Below are positions 37,690 to 47,152 of a stretch of 64,000 nucleotides of DNA, piece by piece. This DNA is from Allobosea sp. TND4EK4 (GTDB lineage: Bacteria > Pseudomonadota > Alphaproteobacteria > Rhizobiales > Beijerinckiaceae). The stretch spans positions 1 to 64,000 of the forward strand of contig NZ_FTMO01000013.1 in NCBI RefSeq assembly GCF_900156025.1. The letters are read 5' to 3'. A program made the position numbers and the translations under genes. Under the pieces are notes generated by a model. That model saw only the letters and a program-made list of their open reading frames with translations. It did no database searches and was not told where the DNA came from. The stretch's first letter is position 1; the number at the start of each line of letters is the position of its first letter.

Positions 37690-39180
37690 TCACCGCCACC
37701 GCAGTTCCGCCAGCGGCGTCACCGGCAGCGGCCAGTCGGTCCACATGCCGTCGAGATTGGCCTTGGCGACGGTGATCTTCGGCAGGATGAACAGGAAGCC
37801 GTTGACCGCGTCGCGCGCCAGCATCTGCTGCGCCTGCTTGTAGAGCTCGTTGCGCGCGGTCTCGTCCAGCGTGCCCGAGATCTTGGCGATCAGCGTCTTG
37901 AACTCGGGATTCCTGTACTGGAAGTAGTATTGGTCCCGGGCATAGATATCGATATCGAGCGGCTCGGTATGAGCGATGATGCTGAGGTCGTAATCCTTGT
38001 TCCGGAACACGCGCTCCAGCCATTGCGGGAATTCGAGCGGCTCGATCGAAACCGTGATGCCGACCTGCCCCAGCATTGCCGCGACGATCTCGCCGGCCCG
38101 CCGGGCATAGGATGGCGGCGGCAGCTTCAGCGTGCAGGAGAAGCCGTTCGGGAAGCCTGCCTCGGCCAGCAGCGCCTTCGCCTTGGCGGGGTCGTAGGGA
38201 TAGGTGCCGGTCAGGTCGACATAGGCCGGGTGCAGCGGCGAGAAATGGCTGCCGATCAGCGTGACGTCGAAGCCGTAGACGCCGAGCGCGATGGTCTTGC
38301 GGTCGAGCGCATGGGCGATGGCCTGGCGCACCTTGAGCTTGTCGAAGGGCGCCTTGGCGTTGTTGGTGCCGAGCACCGTCTCGCCCTCGGTCTTGCCGAT
38401 GGTGACCTTGAGCTTGGGATCACTCTTGAGTTGCGCCACCGCTTCCGGCGCCGAGAGATTGGTGTTGGCGTCGACATCGCCCGCCTGAAGCGCCGCGACC
38501 TGCGCCTGCGGATCGGACAGGAAGCGGAAGGTCGCCTTGGCGAGCGCCGGCTTCTCGCCCCAATAGGCGTCATTGCGGGCGAATTCGAGCCGGTCGCCCC
38601 GGTTCCAGCGCACGAACTTGAACGGCCCCGTGCCGACCGGATTGGTCTTGTTGTTGGCGGCGCTCTGCGGCGCGACGATGACCGCATCACCCCAGCTCAG
38701 CCCGTAGATGAAATTCGCGGTCGGCTGCTTCAGCTTGATCACCACCGTCGCCGGGTCGGGCGCGGCGATCTCGGCGATGGGCGTGAAGAGTTGCTTTTGC
38801 GCATTGGTCGAATCGGCCGCGACCGCGCGCTCGAACGAGAACTTCACCTGCTCGGCGGTGAAGGGCGTGCCGTCATGGAAGGTCACGCCCGTCCGCAGCT
38901 TGAAGGTATGGGTGACGTTGTCGGGCGCGATCTCCCAGCTCTGGGCAAGGCAGGGCTGGATCTTGCCCGTCCGGTCCATCTTGACCAGGCCTTCGAAGAT
39001 GTTCTGCAGCGTCACCTCGCGGATCGCCTGCGCGGCGCCCGAGGTCGGGTCCAGCGTCGGCGGCTCCAGCGTCATCGAGATGGTGACGGAATCCTTCGCC
39101 TGCGCGAGCGCCGCCATCGGCAGTTGTGCCGCAAGCGCCGCGAGGCCTGCTCCCGCCAGAAGGTCACGCCGCGTCGTCAT
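37690..39180 (-). CDS. ABC transporter substrate-binding protein, DppA/OppA family
   Basis: A 496-residue periplasmic binding protein (SBP_bac_5 family). A Tat-like signal (TTRRDLLAGAGLAALAAQ) ends at ALAQA. The mature chain has SMTLEPPTLDPTSGAA, a LAQSWEIAPDNVTHTFKLR segment and TFHDGTPFTAEQVKFS, all typical. The family binds peptides but also some oligosaccharides, opines and nickel, so the ligand is open. ATG at 39180 has GGAG ten bases upstream. It starts the operon with the two permeases and faces uxaC across 261 bases. Confidence 0.93.
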   Translation of the reverse strand: MTTRRDLLAGAGLAALAAQLPMAALAQAKDSVTISMTLEPPTLDPTSGAAQAIREVTLQNIFEGLVKMDRTGKIQPCLAQSWEIAPDNVTHTFKLRTGVTFHDGTPFTAEQVKFSFERAVAADSTNAQKQLFTPIAEIAAPDPATVVIKLKQPTANFIYGLSWGDAVIVAPQSAANNKTNPVGTGPFKFVRWNRGDRLEFARNDAYWGEKPALAKATFRFLSDPQAQVAALQAGDVDANTNLSAPEAVAQLKSDPKLKVTIGKTEGETVLGTNNAKAPFDKLKVRQAIAHALDRKTIALGVYGFDVTLIGSHFSPLHPAYVDLTGTYPYDPAKAKALLAEAGFPNGFSCTLKLPPPSYARRAGEIVAAMLGQVGITVSIEPLEFPQWLERVFRNKDYDLSIIAHTEPLDIDIYARDQYYFQYRNPEFKTLIAKISGTLDETARNELYKQAQQMLARDAVNGFLFILPKITVAKANLDGMWTDWPLPVTPLAELRWR

Positions 39181-39262
39181 CGTTTCTGCTCCGTCCCGTT
39201 GCGGAGCGAAGATGAGCCGGGATTTTGGCCGGGCGCAAGAGCGGGCGCGAGTCTCCCCGCCG

Positions 39263-39347
39263 CCATGGCGAGGAGCAACGCGACGGAGCAATCCAGGAGC
39301 GGTCGCGTTCTCCGTCTGCTGGTTGCTTCGCTGCGCTCGCAATGACG
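39263..39347. repeat. Palindromic intergenic repeat, family A
   Basis: An 85-base copy. The left arm GGCGAGGAGCAACGCGACGG and GAGCAATCCAG are mirrored by TGGTTGCTTCGCTGCGCTCG and CAATGACG on the right. It lies between the binding-protein gene and the uxaC promoter. Confidence 0.8.
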
Positions 39348-39372
39348 CTGATCGGCGATCTCGCTGGCGCAC

Positions 39373-39384
39373 TAGTATACCAGG
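39373..39384. promoter_or_regulatory. GntR-type operator candidate upstream of uxaC
   Basis: CTAGTATACCAG is an inverted repeat matched at ten of twelve positions around a central GTATAC. FadR/UxuR-subfamily GntR regulators bind sites of this kind (TNGTATACNA). It lies five bases before the proposed -35 box of uxaC and also upstream of the divergent binding-protein gene, so it could control both. No gntR gene is in the window. Confidence 0.5.
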
Positions 39385-39388
39385 GAAT

Positions 39389-39417
39389 TGACCCTCGACC
39401 GGCTCGGGCCTAGAGAA
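39389..39417 (+). promoter_or_regulatory. Sigma-70-like promoter of uxaC-uxuB
   Basis: TTGACC and TAGAGA are separated by exactly 17 bases and lie about 25 bases before the uxaC start. This is the best promoter-like match found by eye in the window. Confidence 0.5.
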
Positions 39418-39441
39418 CGGGCAGCCAGACGGGAGATGCCC

Positions 39442-40845
39442 ATGCTGCTCAACGACGATCGCCTTTTTCCCGCCGATCCTGTGACGCGCGGCATCGCGCG
39501 CCGGCTCTTCGCCACCGTCCGCGACCTGCCGATCATCTCGCCGCATGGCCACACTGACCCGCGCTGGTATGCCGAGAACCATGCGTTCCCCGATCCGGCA
39601 ACGCTGTTCGTGAAGCCGGACCACTACATCTTCCGCATGCTCTACTCTCAGGGCGTCAGGCTCGAGCAGCTCGGCATCGCGCGCAAGGATGGCGGCGCGG
39701 TCGAGACCGATCCGCGCCAGATCTGGAAGCTCTTCGCCAGCCACTGGCACCTCTTCCGCGGCACCCCGACGCGGATCTGGTTCGAGCATGCCGCCTCGAC
39801 CATTTTCGGTGTCAACGAGCGGCTCTCGGCCGAGAGCGCCGACCGCATCTACGACAAGATCGCCGCCAAGCTGGACGAGCCGGAGCTCAGGCCCCGCGCC
39901 CTGTTCGAGCGTTTCAACATCGAGGCGATCAGCACGACCGAGGGCGCCCTCGACGATCTGCGCTGGCATGACATGATCCGCGACTCCGGCTGGACCGGCA
40001 AGGTCGTCACCGCCTATCGGCCCGACAGCGTTGTCGATCCGGAATTCGAGGGTTTTGCCGACAATCTCGAGAAGCTCGGCGAATTGACCGGCGAGGATAT
40101 CGGGAGCTGGACCGGCTATCTCGAAGCCCACCGCAAGCGCCGGGCCTATTTCAGGCAGCGCGGCGCGACCTCCTCCGACCATGGCCACGCCACCGCCCGT
40201 ACCGCCAACCTCTCGGACGTGGAGGCCGAGAAGCTCTACGCCAAGGTTCTCAAGGGCAAGGTCTCGGCCAAGGACGCCGATCTCTTCCGCGGCCAGATGC
40301 TGACCGAGATGGCGAAGATGAGCCTCGACGACGGGCTCGTGCTCCAGATCCATCCCGGCTCCTACCGGAACCACAATCCCGTTCTGTTCGAGCATTTCGG
40401 CCGCGACATGGGCGCCGACATCCCGACCCAGACCAGCTATGTCGAGGCGCTGAAGCCGCTGCTCGACGCGGTTGGCAACGAGCCCGGCCTCACCGTCATC
40501 GCCTTCACCCTCGACGAGACCAGCTATTCGCGCGAGCTCGCCCCCCTCGCCGGCCATTACCCGGCGCTCAAGCTCGGGCCGGGCTGGTGGTTCCTCGATG
40601 CGCCCGAGGCGATGCTGCGCTTCCGCGAGCTGACCACGGAGACGGCCGGCTTCTACAACACGGTCGGCTTCAACGACGACACCCGCGCCTATCTCTCCAT
40701 CCCGGCCCGCCACGACGTCGCCCGCCGGATCGATTGCACCTATCTCGCCAGGCTCGTCGCCGAGCACCGGCTGGAGGAGGACGAGGCGGCCGAGGTGGCG
40801 CACGACCTCGCCTATCGCCTCGCCAAGGAGGCCTACAAGCTGTGA
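39442..40845 (+). CDS. uxaC: Glucuronate isomerase
   Basis: A 467-residue uronate isomerase that converts D-glucuronate to D-fructuronate and D-galacturonate to D-tagaturonate. The metal ligands are in SPHGHTDPRWYA near the N terminus, with GFNDDTRAYLSIPARHD and RRIDCTYLA near the end. Length is normal. GGGAG is six bases before ATG at 39442 and directly abuts ATG at 39436, so 39442 is preferred. The stop overlaps the start of uxuB by four bases (GTGA). Confidence 0.95.
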   Translation: MLLNDDRLFPADPVTRGIARRLFATVRDLPIISPHGHTDPRWYAENHAFPDPATLFVKPDHYIFRMLYSQGVRLEQLGIARKDGGAVETDPRQIWKLFASHWHLFRGTPTRIWFEHAASTIFGVNERLSAESADRIYDKIAAKLDEPELRPRALFERFNIEAISTTEGALDDLRWHDMIRDSGWTGKVVTAYRPDSVVDPEFEGFADNLEKLGELTGEDIGSWTGYLEAHRKRRAYFRQRGATSSDHGHATARTANLSDVEAEKLYAKVLKGKVSAKDADLFRGQMLTEMAKMSLDDGLVLQIHPGSYRNHNPVLFEHFGRDMGADIPTQTSYVEALKPLLDAVGNEPGLTVIAFTLDETSYSRELAPLAGHYPALKLGPGWWFLDAPEAMLRFRELTTETAGFYNTVGFNDDTRAYLSIPARHDVARRIDCTYLARLVAEHRLEEDEAAEVAHDLAYRLAKEAYKL

Positions 40846-42311
40846 CGCGCCTCTCCAACGCCACGCTCGGCCAGCTCTCCCCCGCCGTCCGCCGCCCGGC
40901 CTATGACCGCACCGCCCTGAAGCCCGGCATCGTCCATCTGGGCCTCGGCGCCTTCGCCCGCGGCCACCTCGCCGACTATACGGAAGACGCGCTGGAACGG
41001 CGCTTCGGCGCCTGGGGCATCACCGGCGCCAGCCTCCAGCGGCGCGACCAGCGCGACCGGCTGAAGCCGCAGGACGGGCTCTACACCCTGCTCAAGCTCG
41101 CCCCGACCGGGCCGGAACTGCGCGTCATCGGCTCTGTGCTGGACGTCCTCGTCGCGCCGGAAAGCCCTGCCGCGCTCATCGCCCGGCTCGCCGCGCCCGA
41201 TACGCGTATCGTCTCCCTGACCGTGACCGAGAAGGGCTATTGCCACGATCCGGCGACGGGCAAGCTCAAGGCCGACCATCCCGACATCGTCCACGACCTC
41301 GCCAAGCCGCAGGCGCCCCGTTCGGCCGTCGGCATCCTCGTCGCCGGGCTGAAGGCGCGCCGCGACGCCGGTCTTGGCCCCTTCACCGCACTCTGCTGCG
41401 ACAACCTCCCCGCCAACGGCCATGTGCTGCGCGGGCTCGTGCGCGATTTCGCGGCTTTGCAGGACGACACGCTCGCGACCTGGATCGAGGCCAATGGCGC
41501 CTTTCCGGCGACGATGGTTGACCGCATCGTGCCAGCGACGACCGACGCGGACATCGCCGAGGTCGCGCGCCTGACCGGGCTGGAAGATGCCGCCCCCGTC
41601 ATCGGCGAGCCCTTCCGGCAATGGGCGATCGAAGACATCTTCGCCGCCGGCCGCCCCGATTGGCATGAGGTCGGCGCCCAGATGGTCACGGATGTCGCGC
41701 CCTTCGAGTTCATGAAGCTCAGGATGCTCAACGGCGCCCACTCCTCGCTCGCCTATCTCGGCTATCTCGCCGGCCACGAGACGGTCGCCGAGGCCAGCGG
41801 CGACGCGATCCTCGCCCGCTTCCTCGAAGGCCTCTGGGCCGAGATCATCCCGACCGTGCCCGCGCCGCAGGGCGTCGTGCTCGCGGATTACGCCAGGGCC
41901 CTGCTCGCCCGCTTCCAGAATCCGGCGATCCGCCACCGCACCTGGCAGATCGCCATGGACGGCTCGCAGAAGCTGCCGCAGCGCCTGCTCGGCACCATCC
42001 GCGAGCGGTTGAAAGCCGGCGCCCCGATCGACCATCTCGCGCTCGGGGTCGCCGCCTGGATGCGCTACGTCTCCGGCACCGACGAGAAGGGCGCCGCCAT
42101 CGACGTGCGCGACCCGCTGGCGGCGGAGTTCAGGCGGCGGGCCGACGCGGCCGGCCGCCATGCGCAGGCGCTCAGCGAAAGCCTGCTCGGCATCGAGGCG
42201 ATCTTCGGGGCCGACCTGCCGGGCGAGCAGCGGTTTACAAAACCGGTGAGCGCGCATCTCGCCGCGCTCTTCGACAAGGGCGCCAAGGCGGCGGCGGCGA
42301 GCCTGGGCTGA
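40842..42311 (+). CDS. uxuB: Fructuronate reductase / mannitol dehydrogenase family
   Basis: A 489-residue member of the long-chain polyol dehydrogenase family. The N-terminal Rossmann motif is IVHLGLGAFARGH, and the C-terminal catalytic segment FEFMKLRMLNGAHSSLAYLG carries the Lys and the Asn/His pair. Next to uxaC it most likely reduces D-fructuronate to D-mannonate with NADH; mannitol dehydrogenase is the alternative from sequence alone. It begins at a GTG overlapping the uxaC stop. A mannonate dehydratase (uxuA) gene is not in the window. Confidence 0.9.
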   Translation: MTRLSNATLGQLSPAVRRPAYDRTALKPGIVHLGLGAFARGHLADYTEDALERRFGAWGITGASLQRRDQRDRLKPQDGLYTLLKLAPTGPELRVIGSVLDVLVAPESPAALIARLAAPDTRIVSLTVTEKGYCHDPATGKLKADHPDIVHDLAKPQAPRSAVGILVAGLKARRDAGLGPFTALCCDNLPANGHVLRGLVRDFAALQDDTLATWIEANGAFPATMVDRIVPATTDADIAEVARLTGLEDAAPVIGEPFRQWAIEDIFAAGRPDWHEVGAQMVTDVAPFEFMKLRMLNGAHSSLAYLGYLAGHETVAEASGDAILARFLEGLWAEIIPTVPAPQGVVLADYARALLARFQNPAIRHRTWQIAMDGSQKLPQRLLGTIRERLKAGAPIDHLALGVAAWMRYVSGTDEKGAAIDVRDPLAAEFRRRADAAGRHAQALSESLLGIEAIFGADLPGEQRFTKPVSAHLAALFDKGAKAAAASLG

Positions 42312-42465
42312 GCCTCGCCCGCCTCTCGATGGCGGAAAGCGGCTGACCTCCCCGGTCATTGCGAGGAGCGCGGCGCCCCAACCCGCCCTCCGGCGGAGGA
42401 AATGGGGCGCGTCGCCGTGCCCCGCCACTTGATCCGCGCCCCCATCCCGCGCCAGATGCGTGGCG

Positions 42466-43293
42466 ATGCTTCGCGCGCTCGCCCTTGCGGTCTTGCTCCT
42501 CACTGCCGCCACGGCGCTGGCCCAGGAGCCGCCGCGCATCGCCATTCCCAATTTCTGGGACCCGCGCATCCGGCTCGACAGGCCGGAGCCCGGGCCGCCG
42601 CGGGTGGTGCGCTTCCTGACCGATGACGACTATCCGCCTTTCCATTTCACGGCGCCGGACGGAGCGCTGACCGGTTTCTCGGTCGAGCTCGCGCGTTCGG
42701 TCTGCGAGAAGCTGGGCTGGACCTGCACCATCCAGGCACGCCGCTTCGACACGCTGCTGGACTCGCTCGCGGAAGGCCGTGGCGAAGTGGTGGCGGGGGC
42801 GATGAATCTCACCGTGCCGATCCGCCGACGCTTCGTGGCCAGCCACCTCTATTTCCGCAACCCGGCCCGCTTCCTGACGACACGCGGCAATGCCCGCCCG
42901 GAGCTGGACGTCGAAAGCCTGCAGGGCCGCCGCGTCGCGGTGGTCGCCGGTTCCGCCCAAGAGGCCTTCCTCGAGGCGCTGATGCCCTTCGCCCAGCGCC
43001 GCCCGGCGCCGAGCCTGAACGGGGCGCTGGCCTCGCTGCGCAGCGGCGATGCGGAATATCTCTTTGCCGACGGCGTCTCGCTCTCGCTGCTGCTGGCGAG
43101 CAGCCAGGGCGAACTCGCCTTCGCCGGCGGGCCCTATCTGGAGAGCACCTATTTCGGCGAAGGCGTCGCCTTCATCCTGCGCAAGGACGACCCCGCTCTG
43201 AAGCGCGCCATCGACTATGCGCTGCAGAGCCTGTGGGACGATGGCACCTATGCCAGGCTCTATCTGAGGTTCTTCCCGGTCAGCCCGTTTTGA
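42466..43293 (+). CDS. Periplasmic amino-acid-type substrate-binding protein
   Basis: About 275 residues with a signal peptide (LRALALAVLLLTAATALA) and an SBP_bac_3 fold: FLTDDDYPPFHFTAPDGALTGFSVEL, then WTCTIQARRFDTLLDSLAEGRGEVVAGAMN. It would bind an amino acid or similar solute, but no permease or ATPase is adjacent. ATG at 42466 or the GTG at 42460 may be used; neither has a strong ribosome site. A partial family A repeat with an added hairpin (about 42354-42420) lies just upstream. Confidence 0.85.
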   Translation: MLRALALAVLLLTAATALAQEPPRIAIPNFWDPRIRLDRPEPGPPRVVRFLTDDDYPPFHFTAPDGALTGFSVELARSVCEKLGWTCTIQARRFDTLLDSLAEGRGEVVAGAMNLTVPIRRRFVASHLYFRNPARFLTTRGNARPELDVESLQGRRVAVVAGSAQEAFLEALMPFAQRRPAPSLNGALASLRSGDAEYLFADGVSLSLLLASSQGELAFAGGPYLESTYFGEGVAFILRKDDPALKRAIDYALQSLWDDGTYARLYLRFFPVSPF

Positions 43294-43325
43294 GGCTCTC
43301 GGAGCGGCGGTTGCCACCGAACGAG

Positions 43326-43367
43326 CGTCATTCCGAGGCACGCCGCAGGCGTGAAACCCGGAATGAC
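43326..43367. repeat. Short palindromic repeat, convergent gap
   Basis: CGTCATTCCGAG and CCCGGAATGAC flank a GCACGCCGCAGGCGTG hairpin in the gap between two convergent genes. It could act as a bidirectional terminator, though it has no T run. Its ends match the GTCATT/AATGAC ends of families A and C. Confidence 0.65.
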
Positions 43368-43381
43368 AAGGCGGCCCGACC

Positions 43382-44530
43382 TCAGGCGTTGCTGGCCAGC
43401 GCCTGCTTGGCGACGGCGGCGAGCCAGCCCGACGCCGCCGGCAGGATCGCGTCGTTGAAGTTGTAGCGGTTGTTGTGAAGCTCGCCGTTCGGCGCGGTCG
43501 GGCCATTGCCCATCCAGATGTAGCAGCCCGGCAGCCTCTGCAGGAAATGCGCAAAGTCCTCGCCGGTCGTCGAGGCCTTGAGGTCGCGGCGGACGGCGAG
43601 CCCTGCCGCCTCCCCGGCCGCGGCCGCCATTTCCTCTTCCGCCGGCGTGTTGACCGTCGCGCTGCCATGCATGATCTCGACATCCGCCGTCATCTCGAAG
43701 GTCGCGGCGACATGCTCAGCGATCGTCCGGATCCGTGCGAGCAGCCGGTCTCGCACCGCCGGCACGAAGGTCCGGAACGTCCCCTCGATGAAGACGCTGG
43801 AGGGAATCTGGTTCGAGGCGGTGCCGCCATGCACCTGCCCGATCGAGACCACCGCCGACTCCATCGGATCGACATTGCGCGCCACGATGGTCTGCAGCGC
43901 GACGATGAGATGCCCCATCGCCACGATCGGATCATGCGCCTGCTCGGGCAGGGCGCCGTGCCCGGCCTTGCCGTTGAGCGTGATCCGGAAGCGCCCGGGC
44001 TCAGACATCACCGGCCCGCGATGCACCGCGACGGTGCCCGCTTCCAGCCCCGGCCAGTTGTGCAGGGCGAAGATCCGCTGCATCGGGAAGCGCTCGAGGA
44101 TGCCGTCCGCCAGCATCGCCTGGGCCCCGCCAGCCCCCTCTTCCGCCGGCTGGAAGACGAGCTGCACGGTGCCGCTCCAGCTCGGATCCTCCTTGAGCAG
44201 GGCGGCGGCGCCGAGCAGCGCCGTGGTATGCCCGTCATGGCCGCAGGCATGCATCACACCGGGATTCTGCGAGGTGTAGGGCAGGTCGTTGGCCTCAACG
44301 ATCGGCAGCGCGTCCATATCGGCGCGCAGGCCGACCGAGCGCTCGGAGCCGCCGCGGCTCAGCGTCGCCACGATGCCGTAGCCCCCGACGCCCGGCGTGA
44401 ACGGCACGCCGAGCTCGGTCAGCTTCTCCTGGACGAAGGCGCTCGTCGCCTGCTCGTACCGCCCGAGCTCGGGATGGGCATGCAGATGACGGCGCCAGGC
44501 GGTGAGCGTCTCGTGCAGGTCGTGGTTCAA
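43382..44530 (-). CDS. M20 family metallo-amidohydrolase (hippurate hydrolase-like)
   Basis: A 382-residue peptidase M20D / HipO-like enzyme that cleaves N-acyl amino acids or related amides with a two-metal site. Metal-binding motifs are LRADMDALPI, HACGHDGHTTALLG and FQPAEEGAGG. The dimerisation domain lies in the middle (GKAGHGALPEQAHDPI). The true substrate is unknown. The TTG at 44530 is chosen because AGAGGA lies seven bases upstream and a longer frame to 44644 starts with unconserved sequence. It is divergent from lysK. Confidence 0.92.
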   Translation of the reverse strand: MNHDLHETLTAWRRHLHAHPELGRYEQATSAFVQEKLTELGVPFTPGVGGYGIVATLSRGGSERSVGLRADMDALPIVEANDLPYTSQNPGVMHACGHDGHTTALLGAAALLKEDPSWSGTVQLVFQPAEEGAGGAQAMLADGILERFPMQRIFALHNWPGLEAGTVAVHRGPVMSEPGRFRITLNGKAGHGALPEQAHDPIVAMGHLIVALQTIVARNVDPMESAVVSIGQVHGGTASNQIPSSVFIEGTFRTFVPAVRDRLLARIRTIAEHVAATFEMTADVEIMHGSATVNTPAEEEMAAAAGEAAGLAVRRDLKASTTGEDFAHFLQRLPGCYIWMGNGPTAPNGELHNNRYNFNDAILPAASGWLAAVAKQALASNA

Positions 44531-44766
44531 GGCGTCATCCTCTGGGCCAAGCGTGTTCGGCTGCACGTTAGAGGAGCGGCGGCCCCCTGGACAACCGGCC
44601 GCCCGGCATGCCGCCCCTGCGGTCGAAGGCCGACGAAGCGGCATCGTCCGTCAGGACCGGCCTTCACCATGCGGGCTGGCGGAGCGATGCGTGCATTGAC
44701 GCCGGCCTTCGCAATCTGCGAAAGCCCCTTTCCGCGTTTTTCCTGACGGAGAGGACACCGCCCGAC

Positions 44767-46476
44767 ATGCCCGCCTTCGACCCCGCCCTTGTGGAAGCCG
44801 CCCAGCGCTCGGCCGCCTGGCCGTTCGAGGAAGCTCGCAAGCTGGTGGCGCGGATCGAGAAATCGGGCAAGAAGACGGTGATCTTCGAGACCGGCTACGG
44901 CCCCTCGGGCCTGCCGCATATCGGCACCTTCGGCGAGGTCGCCCGCACCTCCATGGTCCGCCACGCCTTCCGCGTGCTGACCGGCAACACGATCCCGACC
45001 CGGCTCGTCGCCTTCTCGGACGATTTGGACGGGCTGCGCAAGGTGCCGGACAACGTGCCGAACAAGGAATTGCTGGCCGCCAATCTCGGCAAGCCCCTGA
45101 CCGAGGTCCCGGACCCGTTCGGCACGCACGACAGCTTCGGCCGCCACAACAATGCGCGCCTGCGCGCCTTCCTCGACGGGTTCGGCTTCGACTACGAGTT
45201 CAAGTCCTCGACCGACAGCTACAAGGCTGGCGAGTTCGACGGCACGCTGCTCAAGATGCTCGCCCGCTACGATGCGGTGATGAAGATCATGCTGCCGACC
45301 CTGCGCGAGGAGCGGGCGGCGACCTATTCGCCCTTCCTGCCGATCCACCCGAAGACGCGCATCGTCATGCAGGTGCCGATCGACGAGGTGGATGCGGAGG
45401 CCGGCACCATCGCCTGGACCGACCCGCAGACGCAGGAGCGCTTCGTCACGCCCGTCACCGGCGGCCACGTCAAGCTGCAATGGAAGCCGGACTGGGCGAT
45501 GCGCTGGGTCGCGCTCGGCGTCGATTACGAAATGGCGGGCAAGGATCTGATCGACTCGGTCAAGGTTTCCTCGCAGATCGTGCGCGCGCTCGACGGCACG
45601 CCGCCGGAAGGCTTCAATTACGAGCTGTTTCTCGACGAGCAGGGCCAGAAGATCTCGAAGTCGAAGGGCAACGGCCTGACGATCGAGGACTGGCTGACCT
45701 ATGGCCCGCCGGAGAGCCTGGCGCTCTACATGTTCCAGCGCCCGCGCGAGGCCAAGAAGCTGCATTTCGACGTGATCCCGCGCGCGATCGACGAATATCT
45801 GCAGTTCCTGACTGGCTACGAGAAGCAGGACTGGAAGAACCGGCTCGGCAACCCGGTCTGGCACATCCATGCCGGCAACCCGCCGCAGCCGGAGGTCGTC
45901 GCCTCCGGCGAGGGCGAGAACGCCGTCCGCACGCAGATCACCTTCGGTCTGCTGATGAACCTCGTCGCGGTGGCGAACTCCGAGGACAAGACCGTGCTCT
46001 GGGGCTTCCTCCAGCGCTATGCGCCGGGCATCTCGCCGCAGACCCATCCGCGCCTCGATGCGCTGGTCGGTTACGCGATCGCCTATTTCCGCGATTTCGT
46101 GAAGCCGGCGAAGAGCTATCGCGAGGCCGACGAGGTCGAGCGCGACGCCTTCAGCAGGCTCGACGCCGCACTGGCCGCCCTGCCGGCCGATCCGACGCCC
46201 GAAATGGTGCAGGACACCGCCCTCGACGTCGCCCGCGCCATCCCGCGCTACCAGAACCTCACCGCCAAGAATGCGACGCCCGAGCGCCCCGGCGTCTCCG
46301 GCGAGTGGTGGAAGGCGATCTACCAGGTGATGTTCGGCGAGGATCAGGGCCCCCGCTTCGGCTCCTTCGCCGCGATCTATGGCATCGCCAACACCCGCGC
46401 GCTGATCGCCAAGGGGCTGGCGGGCGAGCTGGTCGCCGAGCATGCGGCGTTTGTCGAAGCGCGGAAAGCGGGCTGA
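44767..46476 (+). CDS. lysK: Lysyl-tRNA synthetase, class I
   Basis: A 569-residue class I LysRS, the archaeal-type enzyme that is standard in many Alphaproteobacteria and replaces class II LysS. The HIGH motif appears as [11 protein letters not shown] near residue 47, and KMSKS appears as KISKSKGNG near residue 298. The C-terminal alpha-helix cage ends [18 protein letters not shown] and then [15 protein letters not shown] at 44767 follows GGAGAGG by about 14 bases. Part of its 3' end exists again in decayed form at 46929-47097. Confidence 0.95.
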   Translation: MPAFDPALVEAAQRSAAWPFEEARKLVARIEKSGKKTVIFETGYGPSGLPHIGTFGEVARTSMVRHAFRVLTGNTIPTRLVAFSDDLDGLRKVPDNVPNKELLAANLGKPLTEVPDPFGTHDSFGRHNNARLRAFLDGFGFDYEFKSSTDSYKAGEFDGTLLKMLARYDAVMKIMLPTLREERAATYSPFLPIHPKTRIVMQVPIDEVDAEAGTIAWTDPQTQERFVTPVTGGHVKLQWKPDWAMRWVALGVDYEMAGKDLIDSVKVSSQIVRALDGTPPEGFNYELFLDEQGQKISKSKGNGLTIEDWLTYGPPESLALYMFQRPREAKKLHFDVIPRAIDEYLQFLTGYEKQDWKNRLGNPVWHIHAGNPPQPEVVASGEGENAVRTQITFGLLMNLVAVANSEDKTVLWGFLQRYAPGISPQTHPRLDALVGYAIAYFRDFVKPAKSYREADEVERDAFSRLDAALAALPADPTPEMVQDTALDVARAIPRYQNLTAKNATPERPGVSGEWWKAIYQVMFGEDQGPRFGSFAAIYGIANTRALIAKGLAGELVAEHAAFVEARKAG

Positions 46477-46506
46477 GACGGGCGTTTGCCATCGGGAGAA
46501 ACGCGC

Positions 46507-46619
46507 CGTCATCCCGGACAAGCCGCGCAGCGGCGCCGATCTGGGATCCACTCCGGAACGCTTCCGGCCGGGGTTCGGGAATGGATCCCGGGTCTCCCTG
46601 TCGGTCGCCCGGGATGACG
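46507..46619. repeat. Palindromic intergenic repeat, family B
   Basis: A 113-base copy following lysK. The outer arms are CGTCATCCCGG and CCCGGGATGACG. The inner stem pairs GGGATCCACTCC with GGGAATGGATCCC. It separates lysK from the nitroreductase remnant. Confidence 0.88.
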
Positions 46620-46653
46620 AGGTGGGTTTGATGTCATCAACAGGAATTATCCA

Positions 46654-46946
46654 ATGACACCCACCCAAGCCGTCGAGCACGCCATCACCTCGCGCCGCGC
46701 CCTCCGCGCCTTTCTACCGACGCCCGTCGATCCCGCGCTGCTGCAGCACTTGATCGCGCTCGCCGCCTGCACGCCGAGCGGGAGCAACATGCAGCCTGGC
46801 GCCTGCGGGTGATCGGTCCGCAGGCCCGGTCGCGACTGGAGGTCGCGCTGCTTGCGGCACACGAAGCCGGGAAGCGGCCCGGCGTCGAGGAATACCGCTA
46901 TCATCCCGAGCGCCTGCGGGAGCAGGCTGGCGCTTCCGGCGAGTGA
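46654..46946 (+). pseudogene. Nitroreductase-family remnant
   Basis: The reading frame from ATG 46654 gives TQAVEHAITSRRALRAFLPT, then PSGSNMQP, the classic N terminus of nitroreductase-family flavoproteins. One base is then missing: the expected NMQPW continues in the next frame as WRLRVIGPQARSRLE and on to EEYRYHPERLRE. The match stops near 46928 at a stop codon, about 90 residues into a family of about 220. The gene is therefore frameshifted and lacks its whole C-terminal half. At the break it joins a fragment of lysK. Confidence 0.85.
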
Positions 46947-47097
46947 TGGAAGGCGGTCTATCGGGTGACGTTCGGCGTGGAGCAGGGTGTGGAGCAGGGT
47001 TGAGGCTTCACCCCCTTCGCCGGGATCTGCGGATTACCCAATATCCGCGCGCTGATCGCGAAGGCGCTGGCGGCCACCTGGTTGCGCAGGATGGCAG
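46929..47097 (+). pseudogene. Decayed second copy of the lysK 3' end
   Basis: About 165 bases match lysK from roughly 46291 to 46450. For example, TTCCGGCGAGTGATGGAAGG aligns with CTCCGGCGAGTGGTGGAAGG, and the following 34 bases differ at few positions. Further on, CCGCGCGCTGATCGCGAAGG matches the lysK segment for RALIAKG. Stop codons replace Trp and other codons, and a 12-base tandem duplication (TGGAGCAGGGTG) is inserted. It cannot encode a product. Confidence 0.85.
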
Positions 47098-47152
47098 GCC
47101 TCTTGACGCTCGCCAGGCTCCTTGAAGCGAATTCTTCTCCTGAATGCGCCTG

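Noticed and set aside
44767..46476. Archaeal-type lysyl-tRNA synthetase as a sign of recent transfer
   Set aside because: Class I LysRS is the standard enzyme in many Alphaproteobacteria, and the gene's composition matches its surroundings.
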